64,000 nucleotides of DNA from an uncultured Methanobrevibacter sp. (GTDB taxonomy: Archaea > Methanobacteriota > Methanobacteria > Methanobacteriales > Methanobacteriaceae), in contig ONQL01000018.1 of NCBI GenBank assembly GCA_900319985.1, positions 22,336-86,335 of the forward strand, read 5' to 3'. Positions 37,651 through 46,686 of this stretch are shown piece after piece. Under the pieces are notes generated by a model. The model was not told where the DNA came from, did not search any database, and worked only from the letters and a program-made list of their open reading frames with translations. Made by a program: the position numbers and the translations under genes. Each line of letters opens with the position of its first letter. Position 1 is the first letter of the stretch.

Positions 37651-38861
37651 TTAACTACACTTCCATCTTGGAAAACATTCAAAATATTATCATTATCACA
37701 TAAAATAGAGACATCATCCAAAGGATTGGAATTGACTAAAATCAAATCTGCAACATAGTTTACTTTTACCAAACCTAGATTGTTCTGGCCTAAAAACTCA
37801 GCAGCCTTGACGGTTCCGCTAGCTATCGCTTCATCACTGGACATTCCTATTTCCATTAAATGAACAAGTTCTTCCAAATTATGTCCATGAGGTATAACAC
37901 CACTGTCAGTTCCCATCAATATGTTAACCCCTTCTTCGTATGCTATTGAAATGTTTTCCTTGTGAACTTTGACAATTTCTTTTAGTTTTTCTGTTTTCTC
38001 ATTAGCGTAGTTATCCCATGCCGGAAATCCATTTTCATATAAGAATTGATGGACCAAAATAGTCGGAACCAAATTAACATTATTTTTAACCATCTTTTGA
38101 GCAGTTTTTCTATTAACAAATGTACCATGCTCTATTGATGAAAAACCAGCATCAATACAATTATTCATACCCTTTAGACTATGGCAATGAGCTGAAACTT
38201 TCATGTTATTTGCACTGGCTTCCTTAACAATGGTTTTAAGTTCTTTCTTGTTAAATTGAGGAAAATCAGGAGATGAGTTTGTAGTCAAAACTCCACCGCT
38301 GCACATTACCTTTATAAAATCAGCGCCAGCTCTTTTAACTTCACGTGTCTTTTTTAAAACTTCTTCAACACCGTCACATCGTCCCTTTGGAAAACCGGGA
38401 TACATTATTTCCAAATCAAATCCTGATGGCAACAACAAGTCAAAATGACCCCCGGTCATGACTAAAGGAGTGATTGACAAATGAATTTTTGGAGCTACAA
38501 ATAAATTTCTTTGTTGAGCCAATTTGAAACTCAAATCAGCAGAACCGCAATCCCTAATTGAAGTGACCCCTGCATCAATAGTCTGTTTTGCATGAGGAAC
38601 AGCATTGTAAAAATGAATTCCTAATGGATTTGCCATGTTTTCTTCTTTATGAAATCCTTTTGCAAAAATATGAGTATGGCAATCAATAAAACCACTAAGC
38701 AGGTAATTGTCATTACCGTCAATGACATTCACATTGTTTTTAGTTGAAATCTTCTGTGAGGAAATCTCTTTAATCAAATTTTTTTCAATCAAAACATTAC
38801 AGTTGGATTTGACCTCTTCGAAGGGATTTACAACATTCACATTTTCAATTAGAGTTTGCAT
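37647..38861 (-). CDS. Amidohydrolase-family metalloenzyme
   Basis: A 404-residue enzyme of the imidazolonepropionase/prolidase-like amidohydrolase group. Metal ligands are seen in GFIDCHTHIF, the carboxylated-lysine region FIKVMCSGG, SAHCHSLKGM, SIEHGTF and MGTDSGVIPHGHN. The substrate cannot be named. It lies between DUF126 and the ferredoxin-nitroreductase gene in a likely three-gene operon. Confidence 0.85.
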   Translation of the reverse strand: MQTLIENVNVVNPFEEVKSNCNVLIEKNLIKEISSQKISTKNNVNVIDGNDNYLLSGFIDCHTHIFAKGFHKEENMANPLGIHFYNAVPHAKQTIDAGVTSIRDCGSADLSFKLAQQRNLFVAPKIHLSITPLVMTGGHFDLLLPSGFDLEIMYPGFPKGRCDGVEEVLKKTREVKRAGADFIKVMCSGGVLTTNSSPDFPQFNKKELKTIVKEASANNMKVSAHCHSLKGMNNCIDAGFSSIEHGTFVNRKTAQKMVKNNVNLVPTILVHQFLYENGFPAWDNYANEKTEKLKEIVKVHKENISIAYEEGVNILMGTDSGVIPHGHNLEELVHLMEIGMSSDEAIASGTVKAAEFLGQNNLGLVKVNYVADLILVNSNPLDDVSILCDNDNILNVFQDGSVVK

Positions 38862-38869
38862 TATCCCAC

Positions 38870-39259
38870 CTACAAAATCTCTATAGTTCCATTATCTCCG
38901 TCTACTTCCACTAAAGTTCCATTAACCAAATCTTTAGTATCAGCTGGAGAATCTACCATTGGAATATCAGACATTATAGCACCAGTAGCTATAATCGGTT
39001 CAGCATTAAGGCAAATAATTGCTTTTGGAGCTGTGTTATTTTTCATCATTTGGAAAATAACGTATGAGCCAACAGTAGACCCTTTTCCGCCGGGAATGAA
39101 CAGTACCTTATCTTTAATTATTTCCCCTTTTAGTTCATGATTCGGATCAATGATTTGTCCGTTTTCCGGATTTACACCACCAAGAAAACTGATAGGTTCT
39201 GTTGAAACAATCAATTCACCTTTTGCTTTTCCTTTTGCAATATTTCTACATTCAATCAT
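38870..39259 (-). CDS. Phosphomevalonate dehydratase small subunit (DUF126)
   Basis: A 129-residue swivelling-domain protein of the aconitase X family ([42 protein letters not shown]). In archaea this small subunit with its large partner dehydrates 5-phosphomevalonate in the modified mevalonate route to isoprenoid lipids. The large subunit is not in the window, so the two are encoded apart. The next gene downstream is an amidohydrolase. Confidence 0.85.
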   Translation of the reverse strand: MIECRNIAKGKAKGELIVSTEPISFLGGVNPENGQIIDPNHELKGEIIKDKVLFIPGGKGSTVGSYVIFQMMKNNTAPKAIICLNAEPIIATGAIMSDIPMVDSPADTKDLVNGTLVEVDGDNGTIEIL

Positions 39260-39277
39260 AAAATCACCAAAATTTAC

Positions 39278-39847
39278 TTAAAACAATTTATCTTCAACAT
39301 ATTCACCGTTGTTTATTGCATTAGTAGATTGGATTGTGTCAACTAAAGCCCAAATCCAAATTACTAAGCACAATAATGCACCAATGATTAAAAGAACTAA
39401 AATTGCAGATATGATATAACCTATTAAGAATAATACACCCTTATTGTTAAGGCCTAAATAAAATTGACCGAGACCTGGAAAAATTACACTTAAAACAACA
39501 GCTAATACCATACTTTTTTCCTCGCCACCAACAGATGGTGAACTAGGACGAGCATTATTTAATTTTCCAGATAAATCATGTCCACATTCAGGGCAGAATT
39601 TGAAATCGCCATTAATTTCAAAACCACAATTTGTACAGAATTTGGATTTTTTTGTTCCGGCCGGAATTTCTTTTACCTGTTCTTCCTTAACATTTTCAGA
39701 TGTTTTTTCAAAACCAACATCGTTTTCTTGAACTTCTGGAGTTTCATCGACCGGCGCAACTTCACTTTTTGTAAGCAAAGCTCCGCAATTGGAACAGAAT
39801 TTTGCGTCTTTTACATCTTTTCCACAATCTTGACAGATAACCATCAT
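39278..39847 (-). CDS. Zinc-ribbon and TM2-like membrane protein
   Basis: A 189-residue protein with two zinc ribbons (CQDCGKDVKDAKFCSNCG and CTNCGFEINGDFKFCPECG) separated by an acidic linker, then two TM helices with the TM2-like motif PGLGQFYLGLNNKG. Proteins of this plan are common in methanogens; their role is unknown. The start is at 39847 or the next ATG (39844). It follows truD by 5 bases. Confidence 0.8.
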   Translation of the reverse strand: MMVICQDCGKDVKDAKFCSNCGALLTKSEVAPVDETPEVQENDVGFEKTSENVKEEQVKEIPAGTKKSKFCTNCGFEINGDFKFCPECGHDLSGKLNNARPSSPSVGGEEKSMVLAVVLSVIFPGLGQFYLGLNNKGVLFLIGYIISAILVLLIIGALLCLVIWIWALVDTIQSTNAINNGEYVEDKLF

Positions 39848-39852
39848 CTCAC

Positions 39853-41109
39853 CTAAATAACATCTTTTTTCATCACTTCTCTTAAAACTGCAGTTGCATA
39901 AGACCCTTTACTAATCGAAAATTCACATAAAACACCATCCTCTGTTGGAATGGCTGAAGTGTCCCATACTTTAAAACGCATCGCACGTCTTAATCCATGA
40001 CTTCCCAAACGAGGCATTTTTGGAACTTCAAAATCATCTTTAGTAATATTGTATTTTTTTAATATGTTCTCTTCCATTTCACCAACTATTCCACCGGCAA
40101 AAGGAACTTTTGTACCATATAACGGACAGGTAGGACTAGCCTGGAAAGTTTCAATTAACTCCTGGAATTCTTCAGGATTTTTATCACGGACAATATGCTC
40201 TTCAGGGTCAATTACAATATCCCCTTCAACATATTTGTTAATTCCCATTTCTACCCTATTACTTACAGCTTCATTAAACAAATAAGATTGATAAGCATGC
40301 ACAAACATTCTTTGAAGTGGCTTTGGAAGTGCATGAAGGGCATTCATATATGACTTATCTGTTAATTCCCCTCTTTTAGAATCCCTTATCAATTCCTTAA
40401 TCATCATTTTCTCATATCTCATTCCCTTACCCATTAACTTAAGGGATTCTTCCAAATTGCCGTCATCAAATGCCTGTCTTGCCTTTTGATTATCACTGGA
40501 TTCATCATCCTGAGGATTTCCTATATAGACTCCAACAGCCTTTTCAAGATTATTTTCAACCAATGCCTCCCCAACGAGATGAGTGATTGTCCTCGGCTTT
40601 CCAAACCTCTGCCAACCAAAATAGTTAGGAACACCTGTTGATTCCAATTCTTTTAAAACTTCATTGGCAATATCGGCACTTTTTTCTATATCATCCAAGT
40701 CCCTGACAAGTATTTTGAACTTATTTCCTTTAAGTTGGCCCATTCTCAGTTTTTTACGGCCACGAACAATCTTTAAAAAATCAGTCTTGTAAATATCCAA
40801 GTTTTCAACTTGTTTGAACTGCTCTTCGGAATCCATATTTGCAATGCAAATCCATTGACGGGTCAATGCCTTTTTATCCTTCATTCCTGCAAAGCCCATT
40901 CTTTTTCTAGAAATATGCAAATCGCGAGCAATATCCAAAGCAACATCCAAGGTTGTTCTTCCCAATTTTTCAATCCAGACATAAACGTTGGGACCTTCCC
41001 CTTCAGGAACTATTTCAGGAATTTCCTCCACATAAAAATCTTCATATTGGTTTCTAATTGTTCCACCAATACCCTTTTGAGATGTAACATAAGTATTAGC
41101 ATTTAACAT
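39853..41109 (-). CDS. truD: tRNA pseudouridine synthase D (TruD)
   Basis: A 418-residue enzyme that makes pseudouridine 13 in tRNA. The catalytic aspartate lies in GFAGMKDKKALTRQ, and family motifs VPNYFGWQRFGKPR and HAYQSYLFNEA are seen. I chose ATG 41109 (MLNANTYV); an upstream in-frame GTG at 41118 belongs to the GTGATNNNATG start signal. It lies just 20 bases downstream of the damaged tRNA-Arg gene. Confidence 0.95.
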   Translation of the reverse strand: MLNANTYVTSQKGIGGTIRNQYEDFYVEEIPEIVPEGEGPNVYVWIEKLGRTTLDVALDIARDLHISRKRMGFAGMKDKKALTRQWICIANMDSEEQFKQVENLDIYKTDFLKIVRGRKKLRMGQLKGNKFKILVRDLDDIEKSADIANEVLKELESTGVPNYFGWQRFGKPRTITHLVGEALVENNLEKAVGVYIGNPQDDESSDNQKARQAFDDGNLEESLKLMGKGMRYEKMMIKELIRDSKRGELTDKSYMNALHALPKPLQRMFVHAYQSYLFNEAVSNRVEMGINKYVEGDIVIDPEEHIVRDKNPEEFQELIETFQASPTCPLYGTKVPFAGGIVGEMEENILKKYNITKDDFEVPKMPRLGSHGLRRAMRFKVWDTSAIPTEDGVLCEFSISKGSYATAVLREVMKKDVI

Positions 41110-41129
41110 AATAATCACGGAAATAATAA

Positions 41130-41189
41130 TGCCCTGGCCGGGATTTGAACCCGGGGAATGGGATCCGCAGTCCCATGTGTTATCCTAAG
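41130..41189 (-). pseudogene. tRNA-Arg (GCG), 5' part missing
   Basis: The minus strand has the D-loop end, anticodon arm TGGGA-CTGCGGA-TCCCA (anticodon GCG), an intact T arm (CCCGGGTTCAAATCCCGG) and acceptor 3' strand CCAGGGCA. The matching 5' acceptor strand and first half of the D stem, about 14-15 nt, are not where they should be; instead the end of the upstream gene reads straight into the D loop. The tRNA cannot fold as it stands. A deletion that removed both the end of the neighbouring gene and the start of the tRNA, or an assembly error, fits best. Confidence 0.75.
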
Positions 41190-41604
41190 AATAATCGCCA
41201 TAAGTCCTCATGGCCACAGATACATCACCAGATTTTGAATAATCTCCCGAACTAGCCAATACCTCATCATCCAAGACATTAGTTTCACTGAATCTATAAT
41301 TTTTAATATTTAAACTTGAAAATTTATCCCTGCAAATTTCAGAAACTTCACTAATAGACTCTTTTGAGTTTTTACCTTCCTGTAGAATTGTTGAAATTTC
41401 ACCAAGAAATGTTTTATCAGTGAAATTAATCTTACCGCTTAAAAACTCCATAATGTCTTGGGAATTTTTGGAATCTTTTAGTTCACTCGAATAATCAGAA
41501 TCTATTGTGAAAATAGCCAAATTAAAAATTGTAAATGCAAATAACAACAAAATAACAGCCAAAATAACTTCTATAATAATAAAATTTCCTTTATCATCCA
41601 ACAT
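41185..41604 (-). CDS. Pilin-like or small membrane protein, 3' end probably truncated
   Basis: A 139-residue protein with a short polar start (MLDDKGN), one N-terminal TM helix (FIIIEVILAVILLLFAFTIFNLAIF) and an extracellular domain. The start resembles the class III signal and hydrophobic stem of archaeal type IV pilin-like proteins. It ends VAMRTYGDYS, with the stop lying inside the tRNA-Arg remnant; I expect a few more residues in relatives. The junction coincides with the missing tRNA 5' part. Confidence 0.6.
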   Translation of the reverse strand: MLDDKGNFIIIEVILAVILLLFAFTIFNLAIFTIDSDYSSELKDSKNSQDIMEFLSGKINFTDKTFLGEISTILQEGKNSKESISEVSEICRDKFSSLNIKNYRFSETNVLDDEVLASSGDYSKSGDVSVAMRTYGDYS

Positions 41605-41655
41605 AAATGATAATAGGATTTCAAAATTAATAAAAAAAGTTGAAGTGTGAAAAAA

Positions 41656-43020
41656 TTAATTTTCACGAATGTGTTTTATCACTTTATCCTTTTTGGCGAT
41701 TGCTGCATCTGAAGCCTGTTGAACCTTTTGCTTCATTTCTTCAAAGTCTTCAGGAGTTGTTTCGCCAACAAGCTTTTTGATTTTTGTATATGCTGCCTCC
41801 CTAAATAATGGAACCAGTTTTTCTTCTGTTGAATCTTCCTTAATCAATATAGGTTCTCCGGAATTATTAACTTCCCCAATTTCAGAAATTGCAACATCAT
41901 ATTTTGCAACTGCTTTTTTAATGTCTCCAACAATTTCTGGAGGTGCAATAAGCATTAATGAATCTGTTGAAACGCCCAATGGATCAATGTTTAAAGTTTC
42001 AAGCATATTTAAAACATTTGGAGCGACCATTTGCCTTATTTCCTTTTCATAAAATTCCAAACCAACACCAGTTGTGTTTGATATTTCATGAGCATCCCCT
42101 CTAAGGCCACCGTTTGTCACATCAGTCATTGCATGAATGTCCTTTACAAGGTCAGCTTCAAACAGAGCATGTGATGCCTGAACAAAGTTAACGTTCATTG
42201 TATCCCATACAACATCGAAAAAACCATTATATAATGCTGTTGTTGTGATTGTTCCACCGCCGGAACCTTCTGTTAAAAGAATTACATCTCCTTCGGTAGC
42301 GCCTTTTCTTGCAGTTGGAGGATAATTGGAAACACCTACACTTCCAACGGCTGAAACGAATCTGTCTCCTAAAACCATGTCTCCACCGACACGCAAGGTA
42401 CTTCCTGCCACGATTGGAACATCAACTAGCTCGGAAACCGCTGCAACACCTGCAGTGAAATCAAATATCTTAGCAACATCCCCATCGTCAGCAAGGTGTA
42501 CGTCACTTAATATGGCAACAGGGTCAGCTCCCATTACACAAACATCCCTAAGTGTTGCCCTTGTTACATGAAAACCACCTAAAAATGGATATTCACTTAA
42601 TCTTGAGTGTATGCCATCAACTGCAGTTGTAATATAAACTTCATCATTATTGGCCTGAGCCTTGACAACTCCTCCATCGTCCTGTTCTGATGGATTGACC
42701 AGAGATGCAGTATTGGTGGATGAAACTATTTCTGCAATTTTTCTGTGGACAAAAAAGTCTCCAGCTCCACGAGATCCCACTCCCATTTCGCCCATCAATA
42801 CGTCAGCCTTATTGACATTGGCTATTTCCTTTAAAAATTCGTCATCGCTTTCCTGCAATTTCAGAGTTGTGGAAACCTCATCGATTACTGCCTTTGCCAT
42901 TTCAATAGAGTTTTCTTCTGAAATCTTTTTATATTCCCTTATTCTTACAGCTAAAATATCTACCAAATCATCATATGAATAATCATCAATCCTAGCTCTT
43001 ACAAATCCTTCAATATCCAT
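41656..43020 (-). CDS. AIR synthase-related (PurM/HypE superfamily) protein
   Basis: A 454-residue ATP-binding protein with the PurM-like pattern: GSRGAGDFFVHRKIAE, the DDGGVVKA glycine/aspartate loop, DGIHSRLSEYPFLGG, GADPVAILSDVHL, and a C-terminal half with LTEGSGGG and DVTNGGLRGDAHEI. It is longer than PurM or HypE and is of the methanogen type with helical N and C ends. Substrate unknown. It lies 2 bases after hisH and may be co-expressed with cfbD, which allows, but does not show, a part in cofactor synthesis. Confidence 0.78.
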   Translation of the reverse strand: MDIEGFVRARIDDYSYDDLVDILAVRIREYKKISEENSIEMAKAVIDEVSTTLKLQESDDEFLKEIANVNKADVLMGEMGVGSRGAGDFFVHRKIAEIVSSTNTASLVNPSEQDDGGVVKAQANNDEVYITTAVDGIHSRLSEYPFLGGFHVTRATLRDVCVMGADPVAILSDVHLADDGDVAKIFDFTAGVAAVSELVDVPIVAGSTLRVGGDMVLGDRFVSAVGSVGVSNYPPTARKGATEGDVILLTEGSGGGTITTTALYNGFFDVVWDTMNVNFVQASHALFEADLVKDIHAMTDVTNGGLRGDAHEISNTTGVGLEFYEKEIRQMVAPNVLNMLETLNIDPLGVSTDSLMLIAPPEIVGDIKKAVAKYDVAISEIGEVNNSGEPILIKEDSTEEKLVPLFREAAYTKIKKLVGETTPEDFEEMKQKVQQASDAAIAKKDKVIKHIREN

Positions 43021-43022
43021 AG

Positions 43023-43619
43023 TTATATCTCCAATTTAGTGAAATTCTTTAAAATTTTAAGTCCTGCAATACCGCTTTTCTCTGGATGGAATTGTGTTGA
43101 AAATAAATTATTTTGGCTTAAGGATGCAACAACATCTCCACCATAATCACAAGTGCCTGCGATGATATTATCATCATCAGGAACAACATGATAAGAATGA
43201 ACAAAATAAAAGTATTCCTTGTCAATACCTTCTAGAATAGGCGAATCATTACATACATCCAGTCTATTCCAACCCATATGTGGAATTTTTACATCACCAC
43301 TTAAGAGTTCTGCATGGCCTTTGAACAAGTTAAGGCCTTCAACACCCGGAGCTTCATCACTTGAACTCATCAATACCTGCTGACCAAGGCAAATTCCTAA
43401 AAATGGCTTATCATCATTTACATGCTCATGAATAACATCTTCAAAAGGCTCCAAGTTTTCCATTGCGCTTCCGAATGCTCCAACACCCGGCAAAACCAAA
43501 TAATCACTATCCGCCATCATTTCCTTATCATCAGTTATCTGATACTCGGCACCAATCTTTTTAAATCCGTTTGAAATGCTTTTCAAGTTTCCACTTTTAT
43601 AATCAATAATCGTTATCAT
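43023..43619 (-). CDS. hisH: Imidazole glycerol phosphate synthase subunit HisH
   Basis: A 198-residue glutamine amidotransferase that feeds ammonia to HisF in histidine synthesis. The triad is Cys in [12 protein letters not shown] and His-Glu in [11 protein letters not shown]. The start is the ATG at 43619, which overlaps the cfbD stop in ATGA; a longer frame (43631) would read into cfbD. Confidence 0.95.
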   Translation of the reverse strand: MITIIDYKSGNLKSISNGFKKIGAEYQITDDKEMMADSDYLVLPGVGAFGSAMENLEPFEDVIHEHVNDDKPFLGICLGQQVLMSSSDEAPGVEGLNLFKGHAELLSGDVKIPHMGWNRLDVCNDSPILEGIDKEYFYFVHSYHVVPDDDNIIAGTCDYGGDVVASLSQNNLFSTQFHPEKSGIAGLKILKNFTKLEI

Positions 43620-44701
43620 TCGTCTAACCACCCAATAGCTGATCTAATCATTCCACCAAAGTCTGAAAATACAATTTCATCAGTTCCAAGTGTTTTTGAG
43701 TGTGCATCAAGTTCTGCAACAACATGAGTATATCCCAAATTTCTAAGGGGTTCAACAAGACGTGGCCCATCAGTTACTGCAACGGATTCAACATCAAACT
43801 CTTCAATTGGAAATGCATGAGGAACTCCAAATACAACAATCAAATCCAAATCCTTATCCTTCAAGTATTCAGCAGCATTATCTGCAGTAATCGGATACTC
43901 ATCAAGACCCCCTGTGATGAAATCAGGTTCAATCTCCAACTGGTCTTTAATATTCATTGCATGCTGTCTGATTCTTGGAAGACCGATATTTTCATCCAGA
44001 TTCGCCACAAAAATAGGTTTATTTTCAGGATTGATTTTTCTATAGTCAAAATTAATAATATCTGCAAACAGATAGGAGGTCTCTTTTTTAACGTTGAGAA
44101 CAAATGCGACCTTTTTGCCTTCTTTCAGGAATTTGACTACAGTTTTTGCAACTGTCTCTTTTGAATCACCGAAGTTAGGCTTGATATATTTTCCCTGTGC
44201 CATTCCACGGGTTTTTTCAACTTCTGTAGCTTTTTCAAGCATTTCAATTTGTCTGTCGGATTCCTCACGGTCAATCACTCCCGCCTCAACAGCAGCATCC
44301 AAAGCCATTATTGCACCAACAGTATTGTCGCCTTCACCGGATCCTCCATGAGATTCAACAGGTATCACAGTGCATGGCAAATCTGCAGTTGCAATTGCTT
44401 CCTTTAAATCTTCACCGATTATCATACTGGCGCATGTTCCGGCAATTCCCATCAATTTTGGTTCAAATTCATCATAAGCTTCAGTCAATGTTTCAACCAA
44501 TTTTTCACCGGCGCCGAGTATGAAATCATTTTCGGACATTCCAGTAGTTACAACACGAACCCCATCACCTTCCAAAAGTCTGGCTGTCCTAAAACAGCAT
44601 CCTGTGGGTCCATGCATAATAATTACATCAACATTCATATCCCTTAACGTATAAAGAGTAGCAGCAATCGGACTTGGTCTTGGATGTATAATTTTTATCA
44701 C
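43616..44701 (-). CDS. cfbD: Ni-sirohydrochlorin a,c-diamide reductive cyclase catalytic subunit (CfbD)
   Basis: A 361-residue nitrogenase-component-1-like protein with the conserved start [18 protein letters not shown] and [26 protein letters not shown]. With the reductase CfbC it reduces and cyclises the tetrapyrrole in the synthesis of coenzyme F430 of methyl-coenzyme M reductase. Cluster ligands are GCC and GTCAS cysteines. It is translationally coupled to hisH. CfbC is not in the window. Confidence 0.92.
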   Translation of the reverse strand: MIKIIHPRPSPIAATLYTLRDMNVDVIIMHGPTGCCFRTARLLEGDGVRVVTTGMSENDFILGAGEKLVETLTEAYDEFEPKLMGIAGTCASMIIGEDLKEAIATADLPCTVIPVESHGGSGEGDNTVGAIMALDAAVEAGVIDREESDRQIEMLEKATEVEKTRGMAQGKYIKPNFGDSKETVAKTVVKFLKEGKKVAFVLNVKKETSYLFADIINFDYRKINPENKPIFVANLDENIGLPRIRQHAMNIKDQLEIEPDFITGGLDEYPITADNAAEYLKDKDLDLIVVFGVPHAFPIEEFDVESVAVTDGPRLVEPLRNLGYTHVVAELDAHSKTLGTDEIVFSDFGGMIRSAIGWLDE

Positions 44702-44765
44702 CTATCAATTTTTCAAATAAATATTTAAAATTCTTAATTAATATAATTAATTAGGAGATTGTAGT

Positions 44766-45164
44766 ATGAAACTTGACAAAGAAATTTTAGAGGAAAAAAT
44801 CAGAGAATACAGAACTTTCAAAAGTTGTTCTGAATCAACTTTAATGGGACTTTGTGAAACCGCCAACTATCCGATGAGTCAAGCTGAAATGTGCAAAATA
44901 GCATGTGGATTTGCAGGCGGAATGGGAGGAACATTTGATGAAGGAACCTGCGGTGCGGTTACTGGTGCATTGATAGCCAATGGACTGCTTAATGAGGACA
45001 CCGGAAAAATCAAAGCCAATGCAAAAGAAATTTTTAACACATTTAAAGAAGAGTATGGTACTGTACGCTGCGACATAATCAGTAAAAACGGGGAAGACAA
45101 ATCACCTTGTGTCGACTGCTGCGTATTTATTGCAAATAAGGTGGCCGATTTATTGAACGAATAA
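44766..45164 (+). CDS. C_GCAxxG_C_C family (redox-type) protein
   Basis: A 132-residue protein with the family cysteine pattern: SCSES, CKIACGFAGGMGG, GTCGAVTGALIANG and a C-terminal CVDCCVF. Members are thought to be small redox or metal-binding proteins, sometimes fused to ferredoxins or reductases. It is monocistronic and divergent from cfbD. Confidence 0.88.
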   Translation: MKLDKEILEEKIREYRTFKSCSESTLMGLCETANYPMSQAEMCKIACGFAGGMGGTFDEGTCGAVTGALIANGLLNEDTGKIKANAKEIFNTFKEEYGTVRCDIISKNGEDKSPCVDCCVFIANKVADLLNE

Positions 45165-45218
45165 ACGATGGGGACTAAAACTTTCCCATAACCCTATTTT
45201 AATATCACCATACAACCA

Positions 45219-46580
45219 TCAGTTTAGGACTGTCTTTAACTTTTTAATAGTGTACCTTGCATAAGTAAAGTTTAGAATAGATGCCAAAATCCTACCTACA
45301 GCCAAACCTACCCAAATACCTGTCAAACCCATATTCAAGACTATTCCAAACAAGTAAGTAAAACTTACAGTGAAAATCAACTCCCGAATTATAGTCCACA
45401 TAAGCGCAGTTGTTCCACGCCCTATTCCCTGATATAAGAAGCTTGAAGGCATACCTATACCTACCAACAATAAACCAAAGCATGCAATTCTTAAAAAGTT
45501 TGTAATTTCAGGAATCAGAGGAGCAGTTTCTGGAGTATATGCAAACATCATAGACAATTGCGGCGCAAATATAACTAAAATAAGCATTATGGCAACTGAA
45601 AATATCATTGCAAATTTAGTTCCATAAAGGTGTGTCCTGTTCAAGTATTCCCAGTTTCTTGCACCATATGCACTTCCACTTACAGCTGCAACAGCACTAG
45701 CAATAGCAGTTAAAGGCATTATTCCAAAAAGATATAACCTTTGACCGGATGTAAATGCTGCAATACCATATTCACCACCAACTGATGACATAAATGCCAG
45801 ATAAAAACTCATTGCGAGTGACATCATGAACATGTCAAGAGATGATGGAATACCTACTTTCAAAATATCCTTTGCAATTTCTGATTCGAATTTGAATCCC
45901 CTAAGGTTAACATCCACATAAGTGTCCTTTTTAATCACAATCCAATACATAATTACAATTGCCGCACCAACAGAGCTCACAATTGTTGCAAGAGAAGCTC
46001 CAGCAGATCCTAAATTAAGGACATATATGAAAAGAGGATCCAAAATAAAATTTAGGGCAACTGACACAATCATAGCATACATTGCCCTTTTCATATCACC
46101 CTCACCACGGAGAATTCCGCTTCCACCATTTGCAAACATGAATGCGAAGAGACCTGAAAACAATGGAGTACCGTATTTAAGTCCTTCAACCAAAGATTGT
46201 CCGCTTGCACCATATGCCTTAAGCAAAGGTTCCTGAATCAAAAGTAAAAGTAACGTCAACAATATGGAAGCTACTAAAAATATCAAAAGAGAGTGTGTTG
46301 CTGATTTACTTGCACCTTCACGATTTTTTGCACCGACTGCACGGGAAATACTGCTTGTTGCACCGTTTCCAAGCCCAATACTGACACCATTCAAAATCAT
46401 GAAAATAGGTGTTACAAAGCCAATTCCTGCAATAGCCGCCTGACCGAGTCCAGCAACCCAAATTCCATCAACAATATTGTATGATGCTGTCAAAAGCATC
46501 GAAATCATAATCGGAATTGCAAGCTTTCGAACTGCAATTTCCGGCTCACCCCTCATCAATTCGACATTTTTATTAGCCAT
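45219..46580 (-). CDS. MATE-family efflux transporter
   Basis: A 453-residue exporter with about twelve TM helices in two related halves, starting with EPEIAVRKLAIPIMISMLL and the MATE-type YNIVDGIWVAGLG. It likely expels drugs or toxic compounds with Na+ or H+ gradient. A 7-bp inverted repeat lies in the divergent region to the next gene. Confidence 0.93.
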   Translation of the reverse strand: MANKNVELMRGEPEIAVRKLAIPIMISMLLTASYNIVDGIWVAGLGQAAIAGIGFVTPIFMILNGVSIGLGNGATSSISRAVGAKNREGASKSATHSLLIFLVASILLTLLLLLIQEPLLKAYGASGQSLVEGLKYGTPLFSGLFAFMFANGGSGILRGEGDMKRAMYAMIVSVALNFILDPLFIYVLNLGSAGASLATIVSSVGAAIVIMYWIVIKKDTYVDVNLRGFKFESEIAKDILKVGIPSSLDMFMMSLAMSFYLAFMSSVGGEYGIAAFTSGQRLYLFGIMPLTAIASAVAAVSGSAYGARNWEYLNRTHLYGTKFAMIFSVAIMLILVIFAPQLSMMFAYTPETAPLIPEITNFLRIACFGLLLVGIGMPSSFLYQGIGRGTTALMWTIIRELIFTVSFTYLFGIVLNMGLTGIWVGLAVGRILASILNFTYARYTIKKLKTVLN

Positions 46581-46621
46581 ATTACTCCCTCATTAAAAAT
46601 ATTAACTTTAGTAAATAATAA

Positions 46622-46652
46622 GTTTAGTGCAAAAAATATTTTTAAACTAAAC
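46622..46652. promoter_or_regulatory. Inverted repeat in the MATE/4TM divergent region
   Basis: GTTTAGT at 46622-46628 and ACTAAAC at 46646-46652 form a 7-bp inverted repeat with a 17-base A/T spacer, centred between the two divergent starts. It may be an operator that acts on one or both genes. Confidence 0.3.
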
Positions 46653-46686
46653 CTAAAAAATACCAATATTAAAAAATGGTGCAAAA

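Noticed and set aside
41130..41189. Intact tRNA-Cys
   Set aside because: The loop reads CTGCGGA, giving anticodon GCG (Arg), and the 5' acceptor strand is missing.
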